Shown one piece after another: positions 16,632-26,581 of a stretch of 45,685 nucleotides of DNA. The position numbers were made by a program, and so were the translations under genes. Each line of letters begins with the position of its first letter. Position 1 is the stretch's first letter. Source of the DNA: Caballeronia sp. SEWSISQ10-4 2 (lineage in GTDB: Bacteria; Pseudomonadota; Gammaproteobacteria; Burkholderiales; Burkholderiaceae); assembly GCF_030464885.1 (NCBI RefSeq), contig NZ_JALPRJ010000067.1, forward strand, positions 1-45,685, written 5' to 3'. The notes under the pieces are model-generated. The model was not told the DNA's origin, ran no database searches, and worked only from the letters and a program-made list of their open reading frames with translations.

Positions 16632-16781
16632 GTGTGGCTTCGTTGAGTTTTTTGCCTCGTAAGGGCCCGAAAAACAAGCTGCCCGGCTGAATTTGCCGGG
16701 CTGACTTCATCGGGCTGACTTCATCAAGCAGATTGTGCCGGACCATAACCCGCATCCGGTTGCTGCAGGTCAATCCGCTGG

Positions 16782-18116
16782 TCAATCGATCTTCTCGATC
16801 TCCACCAGTTTCACAGCAGACCCTCCCGTGGACGGTACGCCTGCCGCGCTCGCGGCCTTCACTTCCTTGCGCTCGCCCAAACGTCTGGTCACGCGCTCGC
16901 CCCTGAGGACCCGCAGCTTCTCGTCCAGCCGTCCAAGCACCCACGCCGGCGACAAATTCAGCTCCGCAAACGCGCGGCCGTCGGCGCCCAAAATCGCGCG
17001 CTGCTCAGGATCGGCCACGAGCGCCTCGATGGCGTCGGACAATGCCTTCACATTTTCCGGCGGCACGACCACGCCGCGCGGCGCCACGACGTTATGAAGC
17101 TCCGTTCCCGGACGCGCCATCGCGATCACCACGCGGCCGCTCGCGAACATGCCCGTGAGTTTTGAGGGCATGACCAGGTCGGAGGCGTCGCCCCGTTGCG
17201 GGAGCACATGGATGTCGGCGAGGTTGAGCAGTTCGTTCAGATGCTCTGCTGCTTGCAGCGGAATAAAACGGCAGTTGGGCAAATGCTCGCAGCACTTCTG
17301 CAAGTCAGCCTTGGTCGCACCGTTACCGCAGAAAACGAACACGATGTCCGGGCGCTCAGCCAAAGCATGCGCTGCACCCGCCAGCACTTCGATGCCCTGC
17401 TTCGCACCCATGTTGCCGGAGTAAAGCACGACCTTCGCGTTCTCTGCGATCTTCAGCTCATCGCGAAACTTGTTGGTGCGATCGAGCGGATAGATCGCGC
17501 TGATGTCCACCCAGTTCGGCAGGCGGAACACGCTCGAAGGCGCGACGCCTTTTGAAATGGCGCGCTCGATCATCTTGTCCGAGATCGTGGAGACAACGTT
17601 GAACCGGCGCAGCAGCGCGCTCTCGACCACTCGCGCGAAGCGTCCCGCGCGCGGACTCTTGAGCAAGCCAAGATCGAACGCGGCATCTACTTCGAAATCC
17701 TGAATATGAAGCCACGAATTCGCGCCCATCAGACGCGCAAGCACCAGCGCGGCCGGCGCGTTGAGCATGGTCGGAGCAATCGACATCACGATGTCGGGAC
17801 GCCACCACGCCTGCGCAACAAGCGCCGGCAGCGAGGCCACGGCAAACGTCGCCAGATGGATCATGCGCTTGAGGCCGCTGGGTCGCGCCGGCACCCACAA
17901 CGGCGAGCGCCAGACGCGCACATGGTTGCGCGTTTCCCGCGAACTGCGCCAGCCCGAATAGCCCTTGGCGATCTTCCATTCCGGATAATACGGAGGCGCG
18001 CACACGACGTGAACGTCATGCCCCTGCCGCTGCAAAGCCTCCGCCATCTCGGCGGTGTATTTGCCCGTTCCCGTCAACTCGGGCGCGTAGTTGAGCCCGT
18101 AGATAAGGATTCTCAT
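16782..18116 (-). CDS. wcaI: WcaI-like glycosyltransferase
   Basis: A 444-residue GT4 enzyme closely resembling WcaI, the putative fucosyltransferase of colanic acid synthesis. Landmarks are MRILIYGLNYAPELTGTGKYTAEMA at the start, HVVCAPPYYPEWK, WLHIQDFEVDAAF, LYSGNMGAKQGIE, and the donor motif GDASDLVMPSKLTGMFASGR, in the WcaI form rather than the common E-x7-E. With gmd and fcl upstream in the same direction, transfer of L-fucose from GDP-fucose is plausible. The last ~40 residues are a charged tail. ATG 18116 has GGAGG at close spacing. It is the last gene of the leftward operon. Confidence 0.88.
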   Translation of the reverse strand: MRILIYGLNYAPELTGTGKYTAEMAEALQRQGHDVHVVCAPPYYPEWKIAKGYSGWRSSRETRNHVRVWRSPLWVPARPSGLKRMIHLATFAVASLPALVAQAWWRPDIVMSIAPTMLNAPAALVLARLMGANSWLHIQDFEVDAAFDLGLLKSPRAGRFARVVESALLRRFNVVSTISDKMIERAISKGVAPSSVFRLPNWVDISAIYPLDRTNKFRDELKIAENAKVVLYSGNMGAKQGIEVLAGAAHALAERPDIVFVFCGNGATKADLQKCCEHLPNCRFIPLQAAEHLNELLNLADIHVLPQRGDASDLVMPSKLTGMFASGRVVIAMARPGTELHNVVAPRGVVVPPENVKALSDAIEALVADPEQRAILGADGRAFAELNLSPAWVLGRLDEKLRVLRGERVTRRLGERKEVKAASAAGVPSTGGSAVKLVEIEKID

Positions 18117-18267
18117 CGTGCCTCCACTTCCGCCGGACAAGCACGCCCCGTCGAAAAGGATTTTTGCGAAACATCACTCACGGGACCACATCCGCGCAAT
18201 CGCGCCTCGGTGACCATGGGTGCCGCCCCTGGTTCTGTAATAAACCGGCCGTGCCAAAGATCCACGG

Positions 18268-19410
18268 TCAGTCGCTGAGCATCATCGCGCAGCCCCGCGC
18301 AATGTTTGCTGCAGCGGAAGGCGGATCGAAACGCTGGATCACGTCCATGCATTGCTTCGCCGCCCCGGCTGTGTCCGCGAAAGCCTCGATCGACTTGAGC
18401 ATCGTGCGCTGCAGGGCGGGCACGTCACCAGCGGGAAACGCATAACCCGACACGCCATCGATCACCAGTTCCGGTACACAGCCACAGCTCTCGCTCACCA
18501 CCGACGGACAGCCGTGGCTAAGCGCTTCGTTGACTACCAGACCCCAGGGTTCGCTCATGCTCGGCAACACCATGCAGGTGGCACTGAAGTATTCGCGCGA
18601 CAACGGTTCGTCCTGCAGGCTGCCCAGGAACGTGATGGAATCGGCGAGACCCATTTCAACCACCTTGGCCTTGAGTTCGTCGCCCATCGGACCGGTGCCG
18701 ACAATCCGCAACGCTGCGTCCGGAATCCGCTCCTTCAAACCGCGGAACGCATCGATCAGCGTGCCAATGCCCTTCTCCGGCGACAAGCGTCCTACATACA
18801 CGAAAACGGGCTTGTTGGCGGCGCGGTAATGCAGCCGGTCGGGCAACGCACGTTCCGGCGAAAACGAGCGCGGCAGCGCAGCCGCCTGGCACGGGATGAA
18901 GATCTTTTCCTGCTTCGCGCCAAGCGACATCAGGTACTCGCGGCTGCGTTCACCGAAGCCGAAATAACCATCGCAGAGGGCAAAAAACACGCGCTTCGGA
19001 ATTGAAGTCAACATCTTGCGCGGGCGGTCGCGTCCGGTGGAATCGCAGAACACCGCGCGACGCTTGCCCGTCAGGATGCACGCGGCCATCATCGCCCAGT
19101 ACTCGGGGCGGTGATAACCGGGCAATACCACCAGATCCGTTTTCGCCGTCAGCACCTCCCACGTGAGGCGCGCCGTCATGCGCCAGGTCGGCACGTCTTC
19201 GTAGCAGCCGTTATAGAGCTTTCGCATCGGATAGCTGTGAAACGAATAGTCCACGTCCGAGAAGCCGATGCGATCGTGCTCGGTATCGGCGATCTGGACC
19301 ACCGAATACTTGATCGAGCCGGAACCCGAGATATTGTGCAGCGCGGACAGCACTGCGCCTTTGTGCCGCGACCAGACGACGTTATGAAAAATGGTGACCG
19401 TTGCGTTCAT
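18268..19410 (-). CDS. Glycosyltransferase family 4 protein
   Basis: A 380-residue GT-B enzyme. The N-terminal acceptor domain has VVLPGYHRPEYW, and the donor domain starts PVFVYVGRLSPEKGIGTLIDAF. The nucleotide-sugar motif is MSEPWGLVVNEALSHGCPSVVSE, keeping both Glu of E-x7-E. It sits between fcl (57 bases upstream) and the WcaI-like gene (151 bases downstream) in the leftward EPS operon, so it should add one sugar of the same repeat unit. The start at 19410 begins directly with a strand typical of the fold. Specificity is unknown. Confidence 0.86.
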   Translation of the reverse strand: MNATVTIFHNVVWSRHKGAVLSALHNISGSGSIKYSVVQIADTEHDRIGFSDVDYSFHSYPMRKLYNGCYEDVPTWRMTARLTWEVLTAKTDLVVLPGYHRPEYWAMMAACILTGKRRAVFCDSTGRDRPRKMLTSIPKRVFFALCDGYFGFGERSREYLMSLGAKQEKIFIPCQAAALPRSFSPERALPDRLHYRAANKPVFVYVGRLSPEKGIGTLIDAFRGLKERIPDAALRIVGTGPMGDELKAKVVEMGLADSITFLGSLQDEPLSREYFSATCMVLPSMSEPWGLVVNEALSHGCPSVVSESCGCVPELVIDGVSGYAFPAGDVPALQRTMLKSIEAFADTAGAAKQCMDVIQRFDPPSAAANIARGCAMMLSD

Positions 19411-19467
19411 TTTGTAGTTGTCCGTGAGTGGTAGCTCTTGTGTGCGAAGCGATCATCGGCTTCGAAC

Positions 19468-20424
19468 TCACGCGTGTGCCGGTTGCTGGCTCAGCGCCTC
19501 GTAGCGCTGCAGGAAATCCTGGTACGTTGCGCGGATGCCCTGCTCAAGCCCCGTCGATGCAACCCAGCCCATCCCACCCAGCTTCGATACATCCAGCAGC
19601 TTCCTCATGGTGCCGTCCGGCTTGCTCGCGTCGAACACGAGCTGGCCCTGGAAGCCGACCACGCGGCAGACCGTCTCGGCGAGTTCGCGGATCGACAGAT
19701 CCTCACCCACGCCGACGTTGAACACGCCGTCGTTATGGCCGCTTTCCATCAGGAACACGGCGGCGCCGGCCAGATCGTCCACATGCAGGAACTCGCGCCG
19801 CGGCGTACCCGAACCCCATACCGTCAGCGTGCTGTCGCCATTCAGCTTCGCCTCATGCGCCTTGCGGATCAGCGCCGGCAGCACGTGGCTGCTCTTCAGG
19901 TCGTAGTTGTCGTTCGGACCGAAGAGGTTGGTCGGCATCAGCGAAATGAACTTGGTACCGTATTGACGGTTATAAGCTTCGCATAGCTTGAGGCCCGCGA
20001 TCTTCGCGATCGCGTAGGCTTCGTTGGTCGGCTCGAGCGCCGAGGTCAGCAAATACTCTTCCTTGATCGGCTGCGGGCAAGCCTTTGGATAGATGCACGA
20101 AGAACCGAAGAACACCAGCTTTGACACGTTCCAGCGGCACGCCGCATGAATCACGTTGGTTTCGATCGTGAGGTTCTCGTAGATGAACGACGCCGGCAGC
20201 GTCGAGTTCGCGAGAATGCCGCCGACCTTTGCCGCGGCGAGCAACACCACGTCGATGCTCTCCTTCTCGAAGAACATGTTCACCCCGACCTGGTCGGTCA
20301 GGTCCAGTTGCGACTTGGTGCGCGTGATGATGTTGCGATACCCCTCGCCGGCCAGGCGCCGGACCAGCGCCGAACCGACCATACCGCGGTGACCCGCTAC
20401 GAAAATGCGTGCGTTTTTGTCCAT
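19468..20424 (-). CDS. fcl: GDP-L-fucose synthase
   Basis: A 318-residue NADPH-dependent epimerase/reductase of the extended SDR family. It converts GDP-4-keto-6-deoxymannose to GDP-L-fucose. Motifs: FVAGHRGMVGSALVRRL (the GxxGxxG nucleotide site in fucose-synthase form), SSCIYP around the catalytic Ser, YAIAKIAG with the catalytic Tyr-x3-Lys, GSGTPRREFLHVDDLA, and DGTMRKLLD near the C-terminus. It starts 5 bases past the gmd stop, so the two are coupled, matching the pathway order. A GDP-rhamnose reductase (RMD) is less likely given these exact fucose-synthase motifs. Confidence 0.95.
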   Translation of the reverse strand: MDKNARIFVAGHRGMVGSALVRRLAGEGYRNIITRTKSQLDLTDQVGVNMFFEKESIDVVLLAAAKVGGILANSTLPASFIYENLTIETNVIHAACRWNVSKLVFFGSSCIYPKACPQPIKEEYLLTSALEPTNEAYAIAKIAGLKLCEAYNRQYGTKFISLMPTNLFGPNDNYDLKSSHVLPALIRKAHEAKLNGDSTLTVWGSGTPRREFLHVDDLAGAAVFLMESGHNDGVFNVGVGEDLSIRELAETVCRVVGFQGQLVFDASKPDGTMRKLLDVSKLGGMGWVASTGLEQGIRATYQDFLQRYEALSQQPAHA

Positions 20425-20429
20425 GATTT

Positions 20430-21548
20430 TTACTCGTGGTGTTCAAGCGCTTTAAATCCGGCCATCGTGACGAGCGCGTCACGCCGTGCTATCTGGAAAT
20501 CAGAACGAACCATCTCCTTCACCAGGGAGGAGAACGTCGTCGTCGGGCGCCAGCCCAGTTTTGCATGCGCCTTCGACGGGTCGCCGAGCAGCGTTTCCAC
20601 TTCGGTCGGACGGAAGTAGCGCGGGTCGACGCGGACGATCACATCGCCCTTTGCCATCTTCGTTTCGCGCCCCTCGACCCGGTCCACGACGCCCACTTCG
20701 TTCACGCCTTCACCTTCGAAGCGCATATGAACGCCGAGCTCGGCCGCGGCCTGGATCACGAACTCCCGCACGCTGTGCTGCTCACCTGTGGCGATCACGA
20801 AGTCTTCCGGCTCTTCCTGCTGCAACATCAGCCATTGCATTTCAACGTAGTCGCGCGCATGGCCCCAGTCGCGCATGGCAGACAGGTTGCCGAGATATAT
20901 TTCGTCCTGCATACCCACCGCGATACGCGCAAGCGCGCGCGTGATCTTGCGCGTGACGAAGGTCTCGCCGCGCACCGGCGACTCATGGTTGAACAGGATG
21001 CCGTTGCAGGCGTACATGCCATACGCTTCGCGATAATTCACCGTCATCCAGTACGCGTAGAGCTTGGCCGCCGCATACGGACTGCGCGGATAGAACGGCG
21101 TGGTTTCCTTCTGCGGCGACTCTTGCACCAGGCCGTAGAGTTCAGACGTCGACGCCTGATAGAAACGCGCTTTCTTCGCCATGCCCAGAATGCGGATCGC
21201 TTCGAGAATGCGCAGCGCACCGAGGCCGTCGGCATTGGCCGTGTACTCGGGCTCCTCGAACGACACCTGCACGTGACTCTGCGCGCCGAGGTTATAGATC
21301 TCGTCGGGCTCGGTGCGCTGCACGATGCGCATGATGCTCGAGGTGTCCGTCAGGTCGCCGTGATGCAGAACGAACTTGCGGTCCGACTCGTGCGGATCGC
21401 TGTACAGGTGGTCAATACGGTCCGTGTTGAAAAGCGAGCTACGGCGTTTGATGCCGTGCACTTCATAGCCTTTTGCAAGCAGCAGCTCGGCCAGGTAGGA
21501 GCCGTCCTGCCCGGTAATGCCGGTGATCAAAGCGACCTTGCGTTTCAT
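20430..21548 (-). CDS. gmd: GDP-mannose 4,6-dehydratase
   Basis: A 372-residue SDR enzyme making GDP-4-keto-6-deoxy-D-mannose from GDP-mannose. The start is KVALITGITGQDGSYLAELLL (GxxGxxG), followed by GIKRRSS, HHGDLTD, and the catalytic TSELYG with downstream YPRSPYAAAKLYAYW (Tyr-x3-Lys). HESPVRGETFVTRKITRA is a GMD hallmark. Length is normal for the family. GAGAGAGG lies upstream of ATG 21548. It uses the GDP-mannose made by ManC and feeds Fcl directly downstream. Confidence 0.96.
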   Translation of the reverse strand: MKRKVALITGITGQDGSYLAELLLAKGYEVHGIKRRSSLFNTDRIDHLYSDPHESDRKFVLHHGDLTDTSSIMRIVQRTEPDEIYNLGAQSHVQVSFEEPEYTANADGLGALRILEAIRILGMAKKARFYQASTSELYGLVQESPQKETTPFYPRSPYAAAKLYAYWMTVNYREAYGMYACNGILFNHESPVRGETFVTRKITRALARIAVGMQDEIYLGNLSAMRDWGHARDYVEMQWLMLQQEEPEDFVIATGEQHSVREFVIQAAAELGVHMRFEGEGVNEVGVVDRVEGRETKMAKGDVIVRVDPRYFRPTEVETLLGDPSKAHAKLGWRPTTTFSSLVKEMVRSDFQIARRDALVTMAGFKALEHHE

Positions 21549-21621
21549 CGTGTGCCTCTCTCGTCTTTCGGATTGGATGCGGCGCGTGCCCCGCGCGCCG
21601 CAAGGTCTTCGTGCCCAGGCA

Positions 21622-23856
21622 TCACTCAGGGATGCTCTCGTAGCCGTAGTAATTCGTGTATGAACTGCCCGACATCAGTCTCGACTGCGGTACATCGGTC
21701 AGCAGCACGCCCTTCATGTTCACGCCGCCGTGGTGCAGCCGCTTCATCGTTTCGCCGATCTCTTCGACCTGGTTGCGGCCGTGGCGCACCACCAGCAGGC
21801 TCGTGCCGGCATGCTTGCCGATTACGGTTGCGTCGGTGACCGCGAGTACCGGCGGGGTATCGATGATGACAAGGTCGTACTTGTGCTTGAGCACTTCCAG
21901 CACTTCATGCATGCGGTCGCTCATCAGCAGTTCCGACGGATGCGACGGCAGCGATCCCTTGGTCAGCAGGTCGACGCCCGGCAGCACGTCATGCAGCACC
22001 GCCGATTCGATATCCGAGCCCATCAGCACGTCGGACAAGCCCGGCATATGACGCACGCCGAAGTGCGAGTGGACGTCGCCGCGGCGCATGTCGCCGTCGA
22101 TCAGCAGAACGCGTTTTCTCGTCGATGCCACCAGGGTCGCGAGGTTGACCGAGAGGAACGACTTGCCTGCATCCGGACGCGAGCCCGTCAGCATGACCAC
22201 GTTGTTGCGTGCATCGGCCATCTGCAGTTGCAGCGAAGTGCGCAGGCCGCGAATCCCTTCCACTGCCGCGTCTTCCGGCGAGGTCGCGGCAAGGACGTGA
22301 AGACCCTGGCTGCGCGAACCGACCTTCTGCTGCAGCCGCAGTTGCTGGCTGCTGCGCGGCACGATGGCGAACACCCGCACACCCAGACGGCTTTCGATTT
22401 CTTCCGGACGCTCCACGCCGCCATACAGCGCCTTGCGAATGAACGCCACGATAATGCCCAGCACCAGACCCGTTCCCAGGCTGATCAGGATCACGAGCAG
22501 GCGCTTCGGACGCACGGGGTCGTCAGCCGCCTCAGCGAAGTCGACCACCCGCACGTTGCCTACCTGGCCCGCCTTCGCCACGCGCAACTGCTGCGCGCTG
22601 TTCAGCAGGTTCGTATAGAGCTCCGTGTCCACCCGCACGTCACGCAGCAGGCGCAGCGCGGTCTGCTCGGTATCCGGCAGCACCGACACGTTCTTGGTCA
22701 GCGAACCTTGCGCGGCCTGCAATGCACCGATCTGCGCATCGAGTGCGGCCACCGACGGATGGTTCGCGGTGAAACGCTGCGAGAGTTCGGCGCGTTGCTG
22801 TTGCAGGTCCATCAGCTTCGACTTGTTGTCGACGACTTGCTGCAGCAACAGGCGGCTTTCTTCGCTCAGGTCGACCGTGCCTTGCTTGTTACGGAAGCTG
22901 TTGTACTTCTGCTCGGCCTGGTCGAGTTGCGCGCGGACTTCTGGCAACTGCTGCTCGAGGAACGCGAGCGTCTTGCCGGCTTCCGCCGAACGCGTATCGA
23001 GATCCTGTTGAATGAAGCGGCGCGCAATATTGTTCACGATCTGCGACACCAGCTTGCTGTCGTGACCTTCCAGGCTCAACGCGATGATCCCGGACTGCAG
23101 CGTGGTTTCAGCCACAGTCAGGCGCTTCTGCAACCCGTCCACGGTACCGAGCGTAGAAAAACGCGTCAGCTCGTACTTGGCACCCGGCTCACCGACCATG
23201 TTTTCGACCAGCAGCGTGACCGGACCGAGCGTGCTCGTCCCGCTTGCTTCCTGGCCGACCTTGCCGTTCATGATCGCAATGCCGTCCGGATCGCTCAGGA
23301 CATAGCTGCCGTTTTCGCCCGCGGTCAGGATGTAGTTCTTCTCGTAGGCTTCCTTCGGCGTGTCGAACTTCGGCACGGAGATGCTTTCGTTGCCCCAGGC
23401 GAAACCCGACAGCCAGCTCACCGGCGCCTGGCCGTTGCGCGTGCCCAGGATGTCGCTGATCATGCCGCCCACGATCGGGAAGTAGCGCGGGCGGGCCGCG
23501 ATATCCAGATGCAGCTTGTTGACCGTGTCCTCGACCACGAGCCGCGAACGCAGCAACTCGATTTCAGCAGCGGTCGTCGACTTCGCGTCGAACATCTGCG
23601 AAACGGTCTGCACGGCGTTCGCGTTGTTGTTATTGCCGTTGTTCGCCGGATTGCTTTCGGTCACCTGGATCATCGCATCGGCTCGATAAACCGGTGGCGC
23701 AATGAAAGCGTAGGCCGTGCCGAGCGCGACCACCGCCAGAGTCACCATAGCGATGATCCGCCAGTTCCCCAAGATGGCCGCCAGGTAGTCGGACAAGCGT
23801 AGCTCGTCCCCTGTCGACACCACATCCGCATAGCGGTTTTCAAAATTGATGGCCAT
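21622..23856 (-). CDS. wzc: Wzc-type tyrosine autokinase / polysaccharide co-polymerase
   Basis: A 744-residue inner-membrane BY-kinase of the PCP-2a type that controls chain length and couples synthesis to the Wza channel. A membrane helix at about residues 30-55 (IIAMVTLAVVALGTAYAFI) leads into a periplasmic domain rich in predicted coiled coil (about 280-410). A second helix follows at about 445-465. The cytosolic kinase has Walker A in GSRPDAGKSFLSVNLA, Walker A' in RVLLIDGDMRRGD and DLVIIDTPP. The C-terminus has four clustered Tyr (SSYTNYYGYE) for autophosphorylation. ATG 23856 starts the typical N-terminus; an open frame further upstream is charged and unrelated. No partner phosphatase gene is in the window. 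Confidence 0.95.
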   Translation of the reverse strand: MAINFENRYADVVSTGDELRLSDYLAAILGNWRIIAMVTLAVVALGTAYAFIAPPVYRADAMIQVTESNPANNGNNNNANAVQTVSQMFDAKSTTAAEIELLRSRLVVEDTVNKLHLDIAARPRYFPIVGGMISDILGTRNGQAPVSWLSGFAWGNESISVPKFDTPKEAYEKNYILTAGENGSYVLSDPDGIAIMNGKVGQEASGTSTLGPVTLLVENMVGEPGAKYELTRFSTLGTVDGLQKRLTVAETTLQSGIIALSLEGHDSKLVSQIVNNIARRFIQQDLDTRSAEAGKTLAFLEQQLPEVRAQLDQAEQKYNSFRNKQGTVDLSEESRLLLQQVVDNKSKLMDLQQQRAELSQRFTANHPSVAALDAQIGALQAAQGSLTKNVSVLPDTEQTALRLLRDVRVDTELYTNLLNSAQQLRVAKAGQVGNVRVVDFAEAADDPVRPKRLLVILISLGTGLVLGIIVAFIRKALYGGVERPEEIESRLGVRVFAIVPRSSQQLRLQQKVGSRSQGLHVLAATSPEDAAVEGIRGLRTSLQLQMADARNNVVMLTGSRPDAGKSFLSVNLATLVASTRKRVLLIDGDMRRGDVHSHFGVRHMPGLSDVLMGSDIESAVLHDVLPGVDLLTKGSLPSHPSELLMSDRMHEVLEVLKHKYDLVIIDTPPVLAVTDATVIGKHAGTSLLVVRHGRNQVEEIGETMKRLHHGGVNMKGVLLTDVPQSRLMSGSSYTNYYGYESIPE

Positions 23857-23962
23857 TTTTTGTCGCTCACTCAAACGATCAATCGAAACGGGCCGGCACC
23901 TGAAGTCAACTTCGTCACATTCGTGATCTTCATGACGTTCGGCACCGGACACAGCTCCAGGA

Positions 23963-25144
23963 CTACTTGGTTACGATCGCGGCGGTCAGGCCCGCGTTAA
24001 TAGCCGGCAACAACAGGTTCAGCACGCGGTTGGCACGGACAAGACCGCTGTTGTCGACATAGACAACGTCCTTCGATTCCAGCGGAAACTGGTTCGCCAG
24101 CAGCATGGAAACCGGCGAGCGTGCATCGAGGCGATAGATCACCGGCGAGTCGCCGGTTGCCTGGCGGACCACGAAAAGCTGCGACGCATTGGAGGTTTCC
24201 TGGTTTATCTGACCCGCCTGCACGATGGCTTCGCCCAGCGTGAGCGTGCCGTCGCGCAACGGCGACACGGCGGTGGGTTTGGTCACTTCGCCCATCACGT
24301 AGACGGTGTTGTCGTCGCGTCCATCCACATGCAGCATGTCGCCCGGCTGCAGCATGATCTCGGCGGGGTTCTTGCCCTGCTTCATCATCTGCGCGACGTT
24401 CACGGGATAAGCCGTGCCGTTGCGCGTGATCGTCACGCGGCTTTGGTCCGCGGTCGGCGCAAAGCCGCCCGCGCGGCTGACGGCTTCGGTCAGCGTCATC
24501 GGAATGTCGTTGATCGTCTGCGCACCCGGAGCACGCACGTCGCCGTCCACATACACCTGAGACGCACGGAACGACGCCACGCGAACCGTCACTTGCGGTT
24601 TGACGAACACCTTGCTCAGATCCGTATAGATCTCGCGCTGGATCTGCTCCGCGGTCTTGCCGGTCGCGTGGATCGGATGGGTCACGTACGGAAACTGGAT
24701 GTTGCCGTCGCCGTCGACGACAAAGCCCGGCGCCGCGTCGCTGGTCTTGGTGCTCTGAGCGGGCTGGCCGAGCGCTGCCGCGAGTTCCGGGTGATCCCAC
24801 ACCACGATCTGAAGCACGTCGCCTGACCCGAGCTTGTAGCCCGTCGGCTTCGCAAACAGGTTGAGCTGGTTCTGGGCCGTCGCGTTGTTCTTCTGGTCCG
24901 CGCGGATCTGGCGGATCAGCGTGAGGTCGATCTGCTTGATCGGGATCTGCATGTCGCTCGTCACGTCGCCGTTGTCGGCCGACGTAACCGGCAACGCAGC
25001 CGGTGTGATCATGTGCTGGCCCGGCGCAAGCGCACAGGCGGAAAGCATGGCGGCAATCGCCAGGGAAAGAGCCACACGCGTTCCAGGCACGGCATGGCTG
25101 TTCTTGTTCGGCACCGCGGCACCGGATAGTTGTTGGCTGTTCAT
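23963..25144 (-). CDS. wza: Wza-type outer-membrane polysaccharide export lipoprotein
   Basis: A 393-residue exporter of the Poly_export/SLBB family. The signal peptide ends in a lipobox (MLSAC, Cys about residue 37). The Poly_export domain is marked by KLGSGDVLQIVVWDHPEL. SLBB-type repeats follow (QVYVDGDVRAPGAQTI..., TVYVMGEVTKPTAV...). It forms the outer-membrane channel that works with Wzc. GGGG lies nine bases before ATG 25144. It follows wcaJ by 16 bases and precedes wzc by 106 bases. The C-terminal segment (NRVLNLLLPAINAGLTAAIV) could form the amphipathic membrane helix. Confidence 0.94.
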   Translation of the reverse strand: MNSQQLSGAAVPNKNSHAVPGTRVALSLAIAAMLSACALAPGQHMITPAALPVTSADNGDVTSDMQIPIKQIDLTLIRQIRADQKNNATAQNQLNLFAKPTGYKLGSGDVLQIVVWDHPELAAALGQPAQSTKTSDAAPGFVVDGDGNIQFPYVTHPIHATGKTAEQIQREIYTDLSKVFVKPQVTVRVASFRASQVYVDGDVRAPGAQTINDIPMTLTEAVSRAGGFAPTADQSRVTITRNGTAYPVNVAQMMKQGKNPAEIMLQPGDMLHVDGRDDNTVYVMGEVTKPTAVSPLRDGTLTLGEAIVQAGQINQETSNASQLFVVRQATGDSPVIYRLDARSPVSMLLANQFPLESKDVVYVDNSGLVRANRVLNLLLPAINAGLTAAIVTK

Positions 25145-25160
25145 GTTGTCGTCCCCTGCT

Positions 25161-26537
25161 TCAATAAGCGTTGGTATGGCGCAAACCCTTGAAGATCGTC
25201 TGGAAAATGATTTTCATATCAAGTCCGAACGACCAGTTTCCGAGGTAATACAAATCGTGTGCGACGCGTCCCTCCATTTTTTCGATGCGATCGGTTTCGC
25301 CGCGAAAGCCGTTCACCTGAGCCCATCCGGTAATGCCGGGTTTGATCCGGTAGCGGTGGATGTAGCCCGATACAACCTTCTGATAAAGATCGTCGTGCTC
25401 GAGGGCATGCGGGCGCGGTCCAACCACCGACATATCGCCACGCAGCACGTTGAAGAATTGCGGCAATTCGTCGAGGCTCGTGCGGCGCAAGAAACCCCCT
25501 ACGCGCGTGATGCGCGGGTCGCCCCGCTTCGCCTGTTCGAGCACGCCTGCTTTTTGCGCATGCAGACGCATGGTGCGGAATTTGTAGATCGTGAAGACGC
25601 GGCCATCCGCACCTTTGCGGCGTTGCTTGAAGAACACCGGACCACGCGAGCTCAGCTTCACCGCGATCGCGCAGGCAAGCAGGATCGGCGAGACCGCGAG
25701 CAATGCACCCAGCGCGAAGAAGCGATCGAAGATCTCCTTTTGCATCATCGCGTTGGGCGGCAACGGCGACGCCGCCAGGTTGATGGTCGGCACGCCGAGC
25801 AGGTTCGTCACGCTGCCTTCGAAGAGCGCGAGCGTACGCACGTCGGGCATGAAACGGATGTTGATCAGGTCGTTGCGAAACTCGTCGACAAGCTTGAGGA
25901 TCGTGCGTTCTTCGGTCAGCGGCAGCGCGAGCCAGACTTCACCGACGTTCTGCGTGCGCACATAATTAGCGAAGGCTTCGTGATCTTCGAACACCGGCAC
26001 CCGCGTATTCATCTTGGTGCCGGCCTGCACGTTGTACGCGGCCGTCGCACGAAAGCCCGCGGCCGGCGCCGTGTCGATCTTGCGAACGATCTCGTCGCAG
26101 TGTTCGCCGCAACCGGCTACTGCGACTTGCTGCAGATTCAGGCCTGCATGGCGGACCCGCCCCAACACGCTATGCGTGACCAGGCGCCCGGCGATCATCG
26201 CGGCGCCCGCCATGCCGGTCCAGTACACGAACCAGAGACGCGACACGAAGTCGATACGGTGCAGGGAGAACATCAGCACCATCGCGCATGCCTGCACGAC
26301 AAGCCAGCTCAGCGCGACCTGTCCCGCGAGTGCGCTTTTCGAGCGGCCGCGCCACGACTGATACACACCGAACGAGGGAAACACAGCAAGCGAAAACGCC
26401 GCTGCGAAAGCCACGAACGCCAGATAGAAGCTACGTTGCGAGATGTCGTCAAAACGAATTTGCGACGCCACGAGCGCACCCGCCACGATCATGGTGACGT
26501 CGAACACTCGCGCCAGCAGGTCTGTTATTCCGCGCAT
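25161..26537 (-). CDS. wcaJ: Undecaprenyl-phosphate glucose-phosphate transferase (WcaJ/BceB type)
   Basis: A 458-residue polyprenyl-phosphate hexose-1-phosphate transferase (PHPT) that starts the repeat unit, by family placing glucose-1-phosphate on undecaprenyl phosphate. Four hydrophobic segments occupy about residues 1-125, and a Rossmann-like CoA-binding region follows. A fifth membrane element precedes the catalytic domain with KLSSRGPVFFKQRRKG, IYKFRTM, LRRTSLDELPQFFNVL, MSVVGPRPHA and KPGITGWAQVNGFRGET. The C-terminal WSFGLDMKIIFQTIFKGLRHTNAY is the usual end. GGGGAG precedes ATG 26537. Galactose-phosphate transfer cannot be excluded by sequence. Confidence 0.93.
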   Translation of the reverse strand: MRGITDLLARVFDVTMIVAGALVASQIRFDDISQRSFYLAFVAFAAAFSLAVFPSFGVYQSWRGRSKSALAGQVALSWLVVQACAMVLMFSLHRIDFVSRLWFVYWTGMAGAAMIAGRLVTHSVLGRVRHAGLNLQQVAVAGCGEHCDEIVRKIDTAPAAGFRATAAYNVQAGTKMNTRVPVFEDHEAFANYVRTQNVGEVWLALPLTEERTILKLVDEFRNDLINIRFMPDVRTLALFEGSVTNLLGVPTINLAASPLPPNAMMQKEIFDRFFALGALLAVSPILLACAIAVKLSSRGPVFFKQRRKGADGRVFTIYKFRTMRLHAQKAGVLEQAKRGDPRITRVGGFLRRTSLDELPQFFNVLRGDMSVVGPRPHALEHDDLYQKVVSGYIHRYRIKPGITGWAQVNGFRGETDRIEKMEGRVAHDLYYLGNWSFGLDMKIIFQTIFKGLRHTNAY

Positions 26538-26581
26538 TTTTATTCTCCCCGAACCGCTTACTTATTTGGCTTGACGGTTGT

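Noticed and set aside
16679..16726. Second GC hairpin and the duplicated CGGGCTGACTTCAT as a separate terminator
   Set aside because: The stem is real but lacks an adjacent T-run on either strand; the stronger terminator lies at 16596-16626.
21730..23802. 690-residue open frame antisense to wzc
   Set aside because: Same shadow effect: extreme Arg/His/Gln content, no domain, fully inside a clear BY-kinase gene.
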